In this document: one piece after another, positions 1-7,426 of the stretch | Layout of the letters: every line of letters starts with the position of its first letter | How positions within the stretch are numbered: the stretch's first letter is position 1 | Origin: Chloroflexota bacterium | GTDB lineage: Bacteria > Chloroflexota > Limnocylindria > Limnocylindrales > CSP1-4 | Assembly: GCA_025935655.1 (NCBI GenBank) | Contig: JAICUV010000049.1 | Location: 1 to 16,282 of the forward strand | Reading direction: 5' to 3' | DNA: 16,282 nucleotides | The notes under the pieces: generated by a model | Told to the model about the DNA's origin: nothing | What the model saw: only the letters and a program-made list of their open reading frames with translations | Database searches by the model: none | Position numbers and translations under genes: made by a program

Positions 1-2
1 AG

Positions 3-1640
3 CTGTACGCCCGCGCGGCGGCCAACATCCCCGAGGGCCTCTCCGCGGCCGAGACCGCCGACCTGTTCGCGGGCTACTGCGAATCCGCGCTCGCGATCGA
101 CGATGTGCCGGTGATCGAGGAGACGGCCCGCAGGGCGCGCCAGTCCTATCTCGACGCCGGGATGGCGATCGAGGCGGCGGACATGGTCGTGATGCTCGCC
201 GCGAACGCGCGACGCGACGTGCGGCCCGCCGCGGAGCGCCGCCGGCTGCTGGACGAGGCGGACAGGGAGCTGCTCGCGCTGCCGCGGAGCCCCGACCGCG
301 ACCTGGTCCTGTCCGAGGTCCGGTCGATGCAGGGCCTGCTTGCCACGGACTCCGGGCACTACGCCGCCGCCGTGCCCCTGTTCGAGGAGGCGCTCGCGTT
401 CCGCCGCGCATCGAGCGACCCCGACACCGGGGACATCGACTACACGCTGTCCACGCTCGGCGTGTACGACGGCCGGGTCACCGAGGGGCTCGGCGCGATG
501 ATCGACGTCGCGCGCGGTGCGCGCGCGCTGCACCAGGAGAGCCTGGGCGTCACGGCGTTCCGCTGGACGACCGCCACCGCGACACGCGTGATGGCCTACG
601 ACGTCGCGCTCGAGTGCCTCCTCGAGGGCATGCGCTACGCCGCGGAGATCGAGCAGTCGTACTGCCGCCACGTGATGGCGGCGGCGTCGTCGCACCTGGA
701 CTGGGCGGCTGGACGCTGGGATGACGCGGTCGCGACGGCCGGGATCGAGCTCGTCGAGAACGGCAGCCGGCGCGGCAAGCAGGGCTCCCGCGACACGCTC
801 GGGTTCGTCGCCTTCGGCCGAGGTCAGCTCGAGCGCGCCCGCGTGCTGCTCGAGGAGTCGCTCGAGATCGGGCTGCCGAGCGCCGAGGTGGAGCTCGTGC
901 TGCCCGCGATGTGGGGCCTCGCGGAGACGGCGCTGCTCGACGGATCGCCCGACGACGCGTTCGCGCGATGCGAGGCGGCGGTCGCGCTGGCCGAGCCCAC
1001 CGAGGAGCGGGCGCTGCTCGTCCCGTTCGTCGTGACCGGCGTCCGCGCCGCGCTCGCCGCCCGCCGCCCCGACGCCGCCGAGGCCTGGCTGGAGCGCATG
1101 CGGGGCCTGCTCGGGGGCTGGACGTCGCTCGCCGGGCACGCCCTCGACCACGGCGACGGCCTCCTCCGGACGAGTGCCGGCTCCACGATCGCCGCGCGCG
1201 CCTCGCTCGAGTCGGCCCTCGCCGGGTGGATCGCGCGTGGCCGGACCTGGGAGGCCTCCTGGGCTCGCCTCGACCTTGCCGCGTGCCTCCTGCGCTCGAA
1301 CCGCGACGGCGAGGCGCTGGGGCCGCTGCGCGAGGTGCGCGAGCTCGCCGACCGGCTGGACAGCGACCCGCTGCGCACGCGCGCCGACGAGCTGCTCGCG
1401 ATCGCCCGCAGCCGGGGCGCCGAGGTTGATCCCTGGCGTCCGCTCACCGCCCGCGAGTTCGAGGTCGCGCGCCTCGTCGCCGACGGCCTGACGAACGCCG
1501 CGATCGCCGAGGAGCTGCGGCTCTCCCCGCGGACGGTCGGGGCCCACATCGAGCACATCCTGGCCAAGCTGGGGTTCACCCGCCGCGCCGAGATCGCCGC
1601 CTGGGTCGCGGCCATGGGCGTGGGCGCCGCCGCGGGCTGA
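3..1640 (+). CDS. LuxR-family transcriptional regulator, C-terminal part (5' end outside window)
   Basis: The frame is open from the first bases of the window, so the gene starts upstream; 545 residues are visible. Most of the visible part is alpha-helical and rich in Ala, Leu, Glu and Arg, with TPR-like helical pairs (for example LFEEAL and LESALAGW). This resembles the sensor/scaffold region of large MalT/LAL-type regulators. The last ~65 residues (about 481-545) are a LuxR-type helix-turn-helix beginning LTAREFEVARLVADG, with recognition helix SPRTVGAHIEHILAKLG. From family knowledge, the missing N-terminus would carry a P-loop ATPase domain and the protein would activate transcription when it binds a ligand; neither is visible here. 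A GTG at 105 could be read as a start, but coding character continues before it. It converges on the next gene with 39 bases between. The target genes and the signal are unknown. Confidence 0.9.
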   Translation: MYARAAANIPEGLSAAETADLFAGYCESALAIDDVPVIEETARRARQSYLDAGMAIEAADMVVMLAANARRDVRPAAERRRLLDEADRELLALPRSPDRDLVLSEVRSMQGLLATDSGHYAAAVPLFEEALAFRRASSDPDTGDIDYTLSTLGVYDGRVTEGLGAMIDVARGARALHQESLGVTAFRWTTATATRVMAYDVALECLLEGMRYAAEIEQSYCRHVMAAASSHLDWAAGRWDDAVATAGIELVENGSRRGKQGSRDTLGFVAFGRGQLERARVLLEESLEIGLPSAEVELVLPAMWGLAETALLDGSPDDAFARCEAAVALAEPTEERALLVPFVVTGVRAALAARRPDAAEAWLERMRGLLGGWTSLAGHALDHGDGLLRTSAGSTIAARASLESALAGWIARGRTWEASWARLDLAACLLRSNRDGEALGPLREVRELADRLDSDPLRTRADELLAIARSRGAEVDPWRPLTAREFEVARLVADGLTNAAIAEELRLSPRTVGAHIEHILAKLGFTRRAEIAAWVAAMGVGAAAG

Positions 1641-1679
1641 CCGCCTGCCCCTGGCTTGGGGGCGCCGGCACGCGTCGGG

Positions 1680-2198
1680 TCAGGCTGCTCCGAGCGCGAT
1701 CGCCGCCGTGGACAGCACGGCCACGAGCGCCCAGATCGCGAGGTCGACCCGTCCGATCGGCCCGCTGCGCCCCGGCGCGAGCGCGTCGTCGGCGGGCTGC
1801 GGACGCGCGACTAGCTGGGTGCCCAGGAGGCCCGCGACGAGCGCGATCTCGAACGCGGTCGACACGAGGTCTGCGGCGCCCACCGCCTCGGGCATCCCGG
1901 GATCGGGACCGAACGGCAGGCCGGCCGTCCTGGTCCATGCCCACAGGACGACGGTGGCGAGGTTCACGACGATCGCGACCCACGCAAGCCGACGGGATGG
2001 GCGATCGAGATAGGCGAACGGCCAGATCGCCTGGAACCAGCCGAGGAGCGCGAAGAACAGCCCGAAGGCCCACCACTCCTCGAGATGATCGGAGATCACC
2101 GCGAAGTGGATCGCGGCGGCACCGACGGAGCACGCGGCCCACCAGCTCACGGGCATGGTGCGGAGCGCGCGGCCGGGCGAGGGCGCGGTGGCGTACAT
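1680..2198 (-). CDS. Four-helix membrane protein of unknown function with conserved His/Glu in helix 1
   Basis: This is a 172-residue integral membrane protein. Hydrophobic segments lie at about 20-36, 43-63, 71-88, 108-131 and 151-171, so four to five helices. The first segment carries His31 and His38 followed by EEWW (40-43), and helix 2 has the pattern GLFFALLGWFQ. Residues 89-119 hold a motif of the form TRTxGLPxGPxPGxPExVGxxDxxxxxxEI. I believe this motif is shared by uncharacterised actinobacterial and Chloroflexota membrane proteins, but I cannot name the family. The His/Glu placement would suit a metal or heme site, which is inference only. The ATG at 2198 is chosen because GGAGG lies nine bases before it; a later Met at position 15 is possible. 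It lies downstream of the secreted-protein gene beyond a hairpin, so it may have its own promoter. Confidence 0.8.
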   Translation of the reverse strand: MYATAPSPGRALRTMPVSWWAACSVGAAAIHFAVISDHLEEWWAFGLFFALLGWFQAIWPFAYLDRPSRRLAWVAIVVNLATVVLWAWTRTAGLPFGPDPGMPEAVGAADLVSTAFEIALVAGLLGTQLVARPQPADDALAPGRSGPIGRVDLAIWALVAVLSTAAIALGAA

Positions 2199-2226
2199 GG
2201 GCCTGGGCCTCCGTTCGGGGGTGCGA

Positions 2227-2259
2227 TGGACGCCGGCGCGAGGAGCACGCCGGCGTCCA
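2227..2259 (-). terminator. Hairpin downstream of the secreted-protein gene, candidate terminator
   Basis: A perfect 12-bp inverted repeat occurs here: arms at 2227-2238 and 2248-2259 (TGGACGCCGGCG and its complement) with a 9-base loop. It begins 37 bases past the stop codon of the gene ending at 2297. There is no U-tract, which is common for GC-rich terminators, so strength is uncertain. It also lies just upstream of the membrane-protein gene starting at 2198 and could instead structure that gene's leader. Confidence 0.6.
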
Positions 2260-2296
2260 GCCGCGGGTTCAGGCGCCGATTCGGCAGCCGCCCTCG

Positions 2297-2638
2297 CTAG
2301 AGGTGCGTGCCCGGCGAGTTCGAGTCGTTGCAGAACGACGCGCCCGGGGCGAAGCCGTTCGGGAAGTGGAAGCCGGGGCCGGGGCCGCCGGGCAGGCTCG
2401 CGCCCTCACCGGCGATGTACTGGCCGACGCCGCCCTTCGGCGGCCAGTACGGGAGGAACAGCTGGTTCATGTCGACGACGTACATGCCGACGATGTGCTG
2501 GCCGTGGACGGTGATGCCCAGCGTGTCGGCGCAGGTCGGGTCACTCGCCGAGGCGGCGGCCGGCGCGGCCAGGGCGCCGAGGGTGAGGGCGCCGGCGGCG
2601 AGCAGCCGGACCAGGGGACGATGCGGGACGCGTGCCAT
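2297..2638 (-). CDS. Small secreted protein with two cysteines, function unknown
   Basis: The protein has 113 residues and a clear Sec signal peptide: a basic N-terminus (RVPHRPLVR), a hydrophobic core at about 12-30, and an Ala-rich cleavage region near residues 29-32. The mature part is about 82 residues, rich in Gly and Pro. It has exactly two cysteines (Cys36 and Cys103), which could form one disulfide joining its ends. Recognisable stretches are GITVHGQHIVGMYV and PGGPGPGFHFPNGF. I have an impression of similar hypothetical proteins in actinobacteria but no known function. The start at 2638 is supported by AAGGAG seven bases upstream. It lies 42 bases after the SCO4226-like gene on the same strand and is followed by a strong hairpin, so the two may be co-transcribed. 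There is no lipobox, so it is likely exported and soluble. Confidence 0.82.
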   Translation of the reverse strand: MARVPHRPLVRLLAAGALTLGALAAPAAASASDPTCADTLGITVHGQHIVGMYVVDMNQLFLPYWPPKGGVGQYIAGEGASLPGGPGPGFHFPNGFAPGASFCNDSNSPGTHL

Positions 2639-2680
2639 TGGGTGACTCCTTCTCTCTGGACGTGTGACGCCGGGTGGCGC

Positions 2681-2929
2681 CTAGACCTCGACGGTGAGCT
2701 CGTAGATCTCGGGCGTCGGGTGGCCGGCGCGATCGTGGATGCGCAGCACGGCCTCCTTCGTGGGACCCGTCGCGAGGCAGAACACCTTCCCCGCCTCGGG
2801 ATCGAGCCATGCGCGCTCGAAGTGGACCGACTCGTCACGCTCGATCGCGAGGTCGCGGTCGTGCGCCTCGCGGAGCTGGTCGCCGGTCACGCCGAAGAAC
2901 CCGCTGTGAACATCCATGAACTGGGCCAT
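2681..2929 (-). CDS. SCO4226-family small protein (DUF4242-type, nickel-binding in Streptomyces)
   Basis: This 82-residue cytoplasmic protein closely follows the SCO4226 pattern from beginning to end. It opens MAQFMDVHSGFFGVT, continues with LREAHDRDLAIERDE, then WLDPEAGKVFCLATGPTKEAV, and ends RAGHP...ELTVEV. SCO4226 of Streptomyces coelicolor is a dimeric ferredoxin-fold protein reported to bind nickel; its physiological role is unclear. Candidate ligands visible here are His8, His23, His36, Cys51, His65 and His70, though which of them bind metal is not established from this sequence. The ATG at 2929 has an excellent ribosome binding site (AGGAGG, six bases away). A hairpin sits directly upstream of that site. 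It stands 173 bases past argH and just before the secreted-protein gene, with which it may form a two-gene unit. Confidence 0.88.
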   Translation of the reverse strand: MAQFMDVHSGFFGVTGDQLREAHDRDLAIERDESVHFERAWLDPEAGKVFCLATGPTKEAVLRIHDRAGHPTPEIYELTVEV

Positions 2930-2940
2930 CTGCCACCTCC

Positions 2941-2982
2941 TCGATCGTGGCGCCCTGGTGGCGCCGAGGCGGCAACGATCGA
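2941..2982 (-). promoter_or_regulatory. Compact hairpin in the leader of the SCO4226-like gene, abutting its ribosome binding site
   Basis: An outer 8-bp stem pairs 2941-2948 with 2975-2982 (TCGATCGT with ACGATCGA). It stacks directly on an inner 6-bp stem, 2949-2954 with 2960-2965 (GGCGCC arms), which has a five-base loop; nine bases (2966-2974) bulge on one side. The stem's 2941 end touches the AGGAGG ribosome binding site of the gene starting at 2929, so the fold could tune translation. Both arm sequences are themselves near-palindromic, which makes chance and alternative folds likely. It could also act as a late terminator of the argH operon. It matches no riboswitch class I know. Confidence 0.4.
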
Positions 2983-3050
2983 CCAGCACGCCGATGTCGT
3001 CATCGGTAGATCGACGGATGTGCGGGTCGCCGATGACCGATGGGTGCGTC

Positions 3051-3102
3051 GCGCGAGCCTCGCGCCGGGGGGATCGCGGCTCGCGCCGCGGCGGATCGCC
3101 GC
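3051..3102 (-). terminator. Terminator-like structured tail of the galK-galT-argH operon
   Basis: Immediately after the argH stop codon is a 6-bp all-GC stem with a three-base loop (3088-3093 with 3097-3102). It is followed by a perfect 9-bp inverted repeat (3051-3059 with 3078-3086, GCGCGAGCC and its complement). A competing small hairpin (3051-3056 with 3060-3065) shares an arm with the second. There is no U-tract. The position directly behind the last operon gene fits transcription termination or protection of the 3' end. Confidence 0.5.
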
Positions 3103-4524
3103 TCAGCCGGCCCCGAGGCGGGCGCGGACCTCCGCGAGCTGGGCCGCCACCCGCCCGGGCGCCGTCCCGCCGATGACGTCGGCGCCCGCGAGCGAGCCCT
3201 CGATCGTCGCCGCGGATCGGAGGGTGGCCGCGATGCCGCGCTGGTGGGCCAGACCGCGGGCCGTCTCGTCGTCGGAGCCGTCGAGCGCCGCACGGAACGC
3301 CTCGTCGGGGAGTGCCGCGAGCGTCGGGATGCCCTCGGCCTCCGCGCCGCCCACGAGTCCGCCGACGATGTGGTGGGCGGCGCGGAACGGGACGCCGCGA
3401 CGCACGAGCTCGTCCGCGAGCGCCGTCGCCGTGGTGTAGCCCTCCTCGGCCGCCGCGCGCATCCGGTCCGCGTCCACGACGAGCGTCTCCACGAGCCCCG
3501 CCATCACCGCCAGCGAGGCGTCGAGCGTCGCGACCGCCGCGAGGAACGCCGGCTTGTCCTCCTGCAGGTCGCGCTGGTACGCGAGCGGCAGCCCCTTGAG
3601 CAGCGTCAGCATCGCCGTCAGCGCACCGATCACGCCCGCGGACCGGCCGCGCACGAGCTCGGCCGGATCGGGATTCTTCTTGTTGGGCATCATCGACGAG
3701 CCGGTGGAGAACGCGTCGGCAACGCGCACGAACCCGAAGCGCGGGTTCGACCACCAGGTGACCTCCTCCGCGAGGCGGGACAGGTGGACCATCGCGAGCG
3801 CGGCGGCGGCGAGGACCTCGACGACGAAGTCGCGGTCCGAGACGGCATCCAGCGAGTTCCGCGTCACGCCGTCGAAGCCGAGCTCGGCCGCCGTCGTGTC
3901 GCGGTCGAGCGGGTATCCGGCGCCGGCCAGGGCGCCCGCCCCGAGCGGCGAGACGTTGACCCGGCGCCGGGCGTCGGCGAGACGACCGCGGTCTCGCTCC
4001 AGCATCTCCACGTACGCGAGCAGGTGATGCGCCAGGAGCACCGGCTGGGCGGGCTGGATGTGCGTGGTGCCGGGCAGGACGGCGTCCCCTTCGCGTTCCG
4101 CGAGGTCGACGAGGGCGCGCTCGAGCGCGAGGAGGTTTGCATCGAGCCGGTCGATCGCCCGGCGCGTCCAGAGGCGGAGGTCCGTGGCCACCTGGTCGTT
4201 GCGCGAGCGGCCGGTGTGCAGCTTCCCGCCGACCACGCCCACCCGCTCGGTGAGCATGGTCTCGAGGTTCAGGTGGACGTCCTCGAGGGCCGGATCCCAG
4301 GCAACGGCGCCGGCCTCGACGTCGGCCCGCAGCGAGACGAGGCCGCGCTCGAGGGTCGCCACCTCGTCGTCGGTGAGCAGGCCCGCCCGACCCAGCCCGC
4401 GGACATGGGCGATCGACCCCGCGATGTCGTCCAGCGCGAGGGCCGCGTCGACCTCGATCGAGCGCGTGAAGTCCGCCATCCGCGCGTCCGGCGCGCCGTC
4501 GAACCGGCCACCCCACATCCGCAT
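3103..4524 (-). CDS. argH: Argininosuccinate lyase
   Basis: Splits argininosuccinate into arginine and fumarate, the last step of arginine synthesis; a cytoplasmic homotetramer in known cases. The 473-residue protein has the full family pattern: MWGGRF at the N-terminus, TGRSRNDQ at 104-111, TTHIQPAQP at 153-161 (with the catalytic-region His155), and the fumarase/aspartase-superfamily signature GSSMMPNKKNPD at 275-286 that holds the catalytic serine loop. Length is normal. The ATG at 4524 lies two bases after the galT stop, with GGGAGG embedded in the end of galT, so translation is coupled to galT. The odd point is the context: argH normally sits next to argG or other arg genes, but here it closes a galactose operon, and no other arg gene is in the window. 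Confidence 0.97.
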   Translation of the reverse strand: MRMWGGRFDGAPDARMADFTRSIEVDAALALDDIAGSIAHVRGLGRAGLLTDDEVATLERGLVSLRADVEAGAVAWDPALEDVHLNLETMLTERVGVVGGKLHTGRSRNDQVATDLRLWTRRAIDRLDANLLALERALVDLAEREGDAVLPGTTHIQPAQPVLLAHHLLAYVEMLERDRGRLADARRRVNVSPLGAGALAGAGYPLDRDTTAAELGFDGVTRNSLDAVSDRDFVVEVLAAAALAMVHLSRLAEEVTWWSNPRFGFVRVADAFSTGSSMMPNKKNPDPAELVRGRSAGVIGALTAMLTLLKGLPLAYQRDLQEDKPAFLAAVATLDASLAVMAGLVETLVVDADRMRAAAEEGYTTATALADELVRRGVPFRAAHHIVGGLVGGAEAEGIPTLAALPDEAFRAALDGSDDETARGLAHQRGIAATLRSAATIEGSLAGADVIGGTAPGRVAAQLAEVRARLGAG

Positions 4525-4526
4525 GG

Positions 4527-5555
4527 CTACCTCCCGCTCCCGACGGCCCGCAGCCGGGCGGCCGCGTCCTCGGGCGTGACGTCGCGCTGTGCCTCGGCGA
4601 GCAGCTCGTAGCCGACCATGAACTTGCGCACGGTCGCCGAGCGCAGCAGGGGCGGATAGGCATGCCCGTGGAGCCGCCACGCGTCCTCGTCCGCGTCGTC
4701 GCAGAACGGCGCACCGTGCCAGCCCAGCGAGTACGGGAACGGGACGCCGAACAGCGCGTCGTACCGGCGCAGCGTCGCGCCGAGGATCGCGGCCAGGGCG
4801 TCCCGCGCGGCATCGTCGAGGTCCGGCATCCGGGCGAACGACCGCTTCGGCACCACCAGGACCTCGAACGGCCAGACCGCCCAGAACGGCACGAGCACCA
4901 GCCAGTCCTCGTTCTCGTCGACGACCCGCGGGCCACCCGTCTCCTGCGCCGCGACGTCGGCGAGCAGCTGGCGGCCGATCCGCGCGTGGTACGCGCGCTG
5001 GCTCGCGTCCTCGCGTGCAATCCCCGTCGGCAGCGCCGTCCCGGCCCACACCTGCCCGTGCGGGTGCGGGTTGGAGGCGCCCATCGCCTCGCCCCGGTTC
5101 TCGAACACCTGGACCCAGCGATAGCGCGCCCCGAGCTCGGCGGTCTGCGCGGCCCACAGGTCGATGACCCGGCGCACGTCCGCCGGATCCATGCCCGCGA
5201 GCGTGAGGTCGTGGCGCGGCGAGAAGCAGATGACGCGGCACGTCCCCTGCTCTCCCTCGGCCCGCAGCAGGCCGTCCTCCAGGACCGCGTCGCTGGTGGC
5301 GGGCCGGAGCGCCGCGAAGTCGTTGGTGAACACGTACGTGGTGGCGTACGCGGGATTGGTCTCGCCGTTCGCCCGGGTGTTGCCGGGGCACAGGTAGCAG
5401 GCCGGGTCGAACGGCGGCCGCTGCTCGACCTGCAGCCGCTCCTCGCCGCCCTGCCACGGCCGGTTCGTGCGGCCCGGCGACACGAGCACCCATTCGTCCC
5501 GCAGCGGGTCGTAGCGCCGGTGCGGCTCGGCGAACAGCGCCGGCAGCTCAGCCAT
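4527..5555 (-). CDS. galT: Galactose-1-phosphate uridylyltransferase
   Basis: Transfers UMP from UDP-glucose to galactose-1-phosphate, giving UDP-galactose and glucose-1-phosphate (Leloir pathway, cytoplasm). In its 342 residues the active-site motif HPHGQ lies at 164-168, the same numbering as E. coli GalT; His166 would be the nucleophile uridylylated in the reaction. Zinc ligands are suggested by Cys53 and Cys56 (CYLC), with His115 and His164, as in the E. coli enzyme. The C-terminus has the LGWHGAPF and WRLHGHAYPPLLRSA stretches typical of the family. The ATG at 5555 overlaps the galK stop by eight bases (ATGGCTGA), so it is the second gene of the operon. No galE or mutarotase gene is in the window. 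Confidence 0.97.
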   Translation of the reverse strand: MAELPALFAEPHRRYDPLRDEWVLVSPGRTNRPWQGGEERLQVEQRPPFDPACYLCPGNTRANGETNPAYATTYVFTNDFAALRPATSDAVLEDGLLRAEGEQGTCRVICFSPRHDLTLAGMDPADVRRVIDLWAAQTAELGARYRWVQVFENRGEAMGASNPHPHGQVWAGTALPTGIAREDASQRAYHARIGRQLLADVAAQETGGPRVVDENEDWLVLVPFWAVWPFEVLVVPKRSFARMPDLDDAARDALAAILGATLRRYDALFGVPFPYSLGWHGAPFCDDADEDAWRLHGHAYPPLLRSATVRKFMVGYELLAEAQRDVTPEDAAARLRAVGSGR

Positions 5556-6750
5556 GGACGACCGCCGCGCCGCGGCTCGGGACCACCTCGAAGACCCGCG
5601 CCACGAGCCCGGTGCGGGGGCCGTAGTCGCGCAGGACGGCGTCGCGCAGCCCGTCGACCGCCTCGCGCCGGACGAGGTTGACCGTGCAGCCGCCGAACCC
5701 CGCGCCCGTGAGCCGCGCCCCGTAGACGCCGGGCACCCCGGCGGCGATGTCGACGAGGGCGTCCAGCTCCGGGCTGCTGATGCCGAACAGGTCGCGCATG
5801 GAGGCCTGGCTCGCGTAGAACAGGCGACCCACCTCGTCCAGGTCGCCGGCCGCGAACGCGGCGACCGCGGCGAGCACGCGCTCGTTCTCGTGGACGATGT
5901 GCTCCGCCCGGGCGAACACGAGCGGGTCCATGCGATCGCGTGCCGACTCCAGCATCGCGGGCGTCACGTCGCGTAGCGCGGTGACGCCGGGCTCCGTCTG
6001 CGCGATGACCGCGACCGCGGCCTCGCACTGCGAGCGGCGCTCGTTGTAGGCCGACGTCTCGAGCCGCCGGGGCGACCCGGAGTGGCAGACCACGAGCGCG
6101 ACGTCGTCGAGCGGGAGCCGGACCGCGCGGTGCTCGAGCGTCCGGCAGTCGAGCAGCAGCGCGCTCCCCTCCTCCCCGAACGCGGACGCGAACTGGTCCA
6201 TCAGCCCGCAGTTGACGCCCACGTACCGGTTTTCCGCGCGCTGGGCGGTCCGGGCGAGCGTCATCCGGTCGAGCGGCGGCAGGGCGCCGCCCACGAGCGC
6301 GAGCGAAGACGCGAGCTCGAGCGCCGCCGAGCTCGACAGGCCCGAGCCCTGGGGCAGGTCGGACGCGAGCACCCCGCGGAACCCGCGCGTCGCGACGCCC
6401 GCCTCCGCGAGCGCCCACGCGGTCCCCGCGAGATAGTCGATCCAGGACCCGGTCTTGGGCCCGATCGCGTCGAGGTCGAAGCCGGCCCGCTCGCCGGTGG
6501 CGGCCAGGGTCACCTCGACCCGCCGGTCGTCGGTCGGGAGCAGGGCGATGGCGATGCCGAGCTGGATGGCGACGGGGAGGACGAACCCCTCGTTGTAGTC
6601 GGTGTGCTCGCCGATCAGGTTGACACGGCCGGGCGCACGCACGACGCGGATCGCCCCCGGGTCCGCGGCGGCCGCCGGCTCTGCCTCGGCGAGCCGCCCC
6701 GCGAGGGCGCGCGGATCGCGCGCGAGGTCTGCGGGCGAGGTGGCGGCCAT
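5548..6750 (-). CDS. galK: Galactokinase
   Basis: Phosphorylates alpha-D-galactose with ATP to galactose-1-phosphate, the entry step of the Leloir pathway. The 400-residue protein has all three GHMP-kinase motifs: GRVNLIGEHTDYN at 41-53 (galactose recognition, catalytic Arg42), LPQGSGLSSSAAL at 132-144 (ATP-binding loop), and LTGAGFGGCTVN at 347-358. The catalytic Asp185 lies in GLMDQF. The N-terminus before residue 35 is an Ala-rich extension of ordinary length. The ATG at 6750 has no recognisable Shine-Dalgarno sequence; instead TAGGCT ends seven bases before it, suggesting a leaderless transcript. It leads the operon galK-galT-argH. The tetR gene upstream, on the same strand, ends 37 bases before galK. 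Confidence 0.97.
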   Translation of the reverse strand: MAATSPADLARDPRALAGRLAEAEPAAAADPGAIRVVRAPGRVNLIGEHTDYNEGFVLPVAIQLGIAIALLPTDDRRVEVTLAATGERAGFDLDAIGPKTGSWIDYLAGTAWALAEAGVATRGFRGVLASDLPQGSGLSSSAALELASSLALVGGALPPLDRMTLARTAQRAENRYVGVNCGLMDQFASAFGEEGSALLLDCRTLEHRAVRLPLDDVALVVCHSGSPRRLETSAYNERRSQCEAAVAVIAQTEPGVTALRDVTPAMLESARDRMDPLVFARAEHIVHENERVLAAVAAFAAGDLDEVGRLFYASQASMRDLFGISSPELDALVDIAAGVPGVYGARLTGAGFGGCTVNLVRREAVDGLRDAVLRDYGPRTGLVARVFEVVPSRGAAVVHG

Positions 6751-6756
6751 GGGTCA

Positions 6757-6762
6757 AGCCTA
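6757..6762 (-). promoter_or_regulatory. Candidate -10 box for leaderless galK mRNA
   Basis: TAGGCT on the - strand fits TANNNT and is followed by six bases and the galK ATG, so transcription would start at or next to the A of the start codon. No convincing -35 is seen. Confidence 0.45.
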
Positions 6763-6787
6763 CCGTGCGCCGTTCGGCCCCGCGCGC

Positions 6788-7426
6788 TCAGGCGTCGAAC
6801 AGGTAGCGCTCGACGGCGGGCCCGATCGCGGCCGCGATCTCGTCCGGCGTCATGGACGCGAGCGGCTCGACCCGGATGATGTAGCGGGCCAGGACGAGCC
6901 CGATGAGCTGCGACCCCGCGAGCGCGGCCCGGGTCCTCGCGTCCTCGCCCGGCACCGCGGCCGCGAGCGCCAGCAGCGGGCCCTCGGCCAGGACCTCGCG
7001 CATCATCGCGGCCGCCACCTCGTCCGTGGACGCGGAGCGCACGACCCCGAGCAGCATCGGCCGGATCTCCGGGCGGTCCCACAGCTCCACCACGAACCGG
7101 ACGAACCGCTCCCCCACCCCGGGCCCGCCGCCCGCCAGGAGGCGCGGCACGACCTCGTTGACGTCCACGGGGAACCGCATTGCGGCGATGAACAGGCGCT
7201 GCTTCGTCCCGAAGTAGTGGTGGACGAGCGCCGGGTCGACGCCGGCCCGGGCCGCGATGTCGCGGACCGACGCCCCCTCGAAGCCGCGCTCGCCGAACGC
7301 GGCGCGGGCGGCGTCCAGGATCCGGGCCCGCGTGTCCCCCGCGCCGGGCCTGCGCCCGCGCCCGCCTCTCGCGACGCCGTGCTCGGCCCCCGCGTGGACC
7401 TCGTCCGTGCCGCGGGCCCCGCTCAC
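6788..7426 (-). CDS. TetR-family transcriptional regulator
   Basis: A 212-residue one-component regulator. The helix-turn-helix domain is at about 32-80: TRARILDAARAAFGERGFEG, then SVRDIAARAGVDPALVHHYF with the classic HYFGTKQRLF end. The remaining ~130 residues form a helical ligand/dimer domain resembling the TetR_C_17-type group, with unknown ligand. The start is set at GTG 7426, because it overlaps the permease stop as GTGA, like the other junctions of this operon. The ~30 residues before the helix-turn-helix are Gly/Arg-rich and probably disordered. It is the last gene of an ATPase-permease-regulator operon, so it most likely represses that exporter in response to the exported compound. 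A palindrome at 9310-9330 is the best operator candidate. Confidence 0.92.
   Translation of the reverse strand: MSGARGTDEVHAGAEHGVARGGRGRRPGAGDTRARILDAARAAFGERGFEGASVRDIAARAGVDPALVHHYFGTKQRLFIAAMRFPVDVNEVVPRLLAGGGPGVGERFVRFVVELWDRPEIRPMLLGVVRSASTDEVAAAMMREVLAEGPLLALAAAVPGEDARTRAALAGSQLIGLVLARYIIRVEPLASMTPDEIAAAIGPAVERYLFDA

Noticed and set aside
1647..1663. Possible bidirectional terminator between the LuxR gene and the four-helix gene (GCCCC/GGGGC)
   Set aside because: Only a five-base stem without a T-tract; too weak to call in DNA this GC-rich.
2681..6757. Very long open frame (1358 codons) on - running through argH, galT and galK
   Set aside because: It is Arg/Gly/Pro/Ala-rich out-of-frame reading of the gal-arg operon, caused by the rarity of stop codons in GC-rich DNA. 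Only its last 82 codons are a real gene (SCO4226-like).
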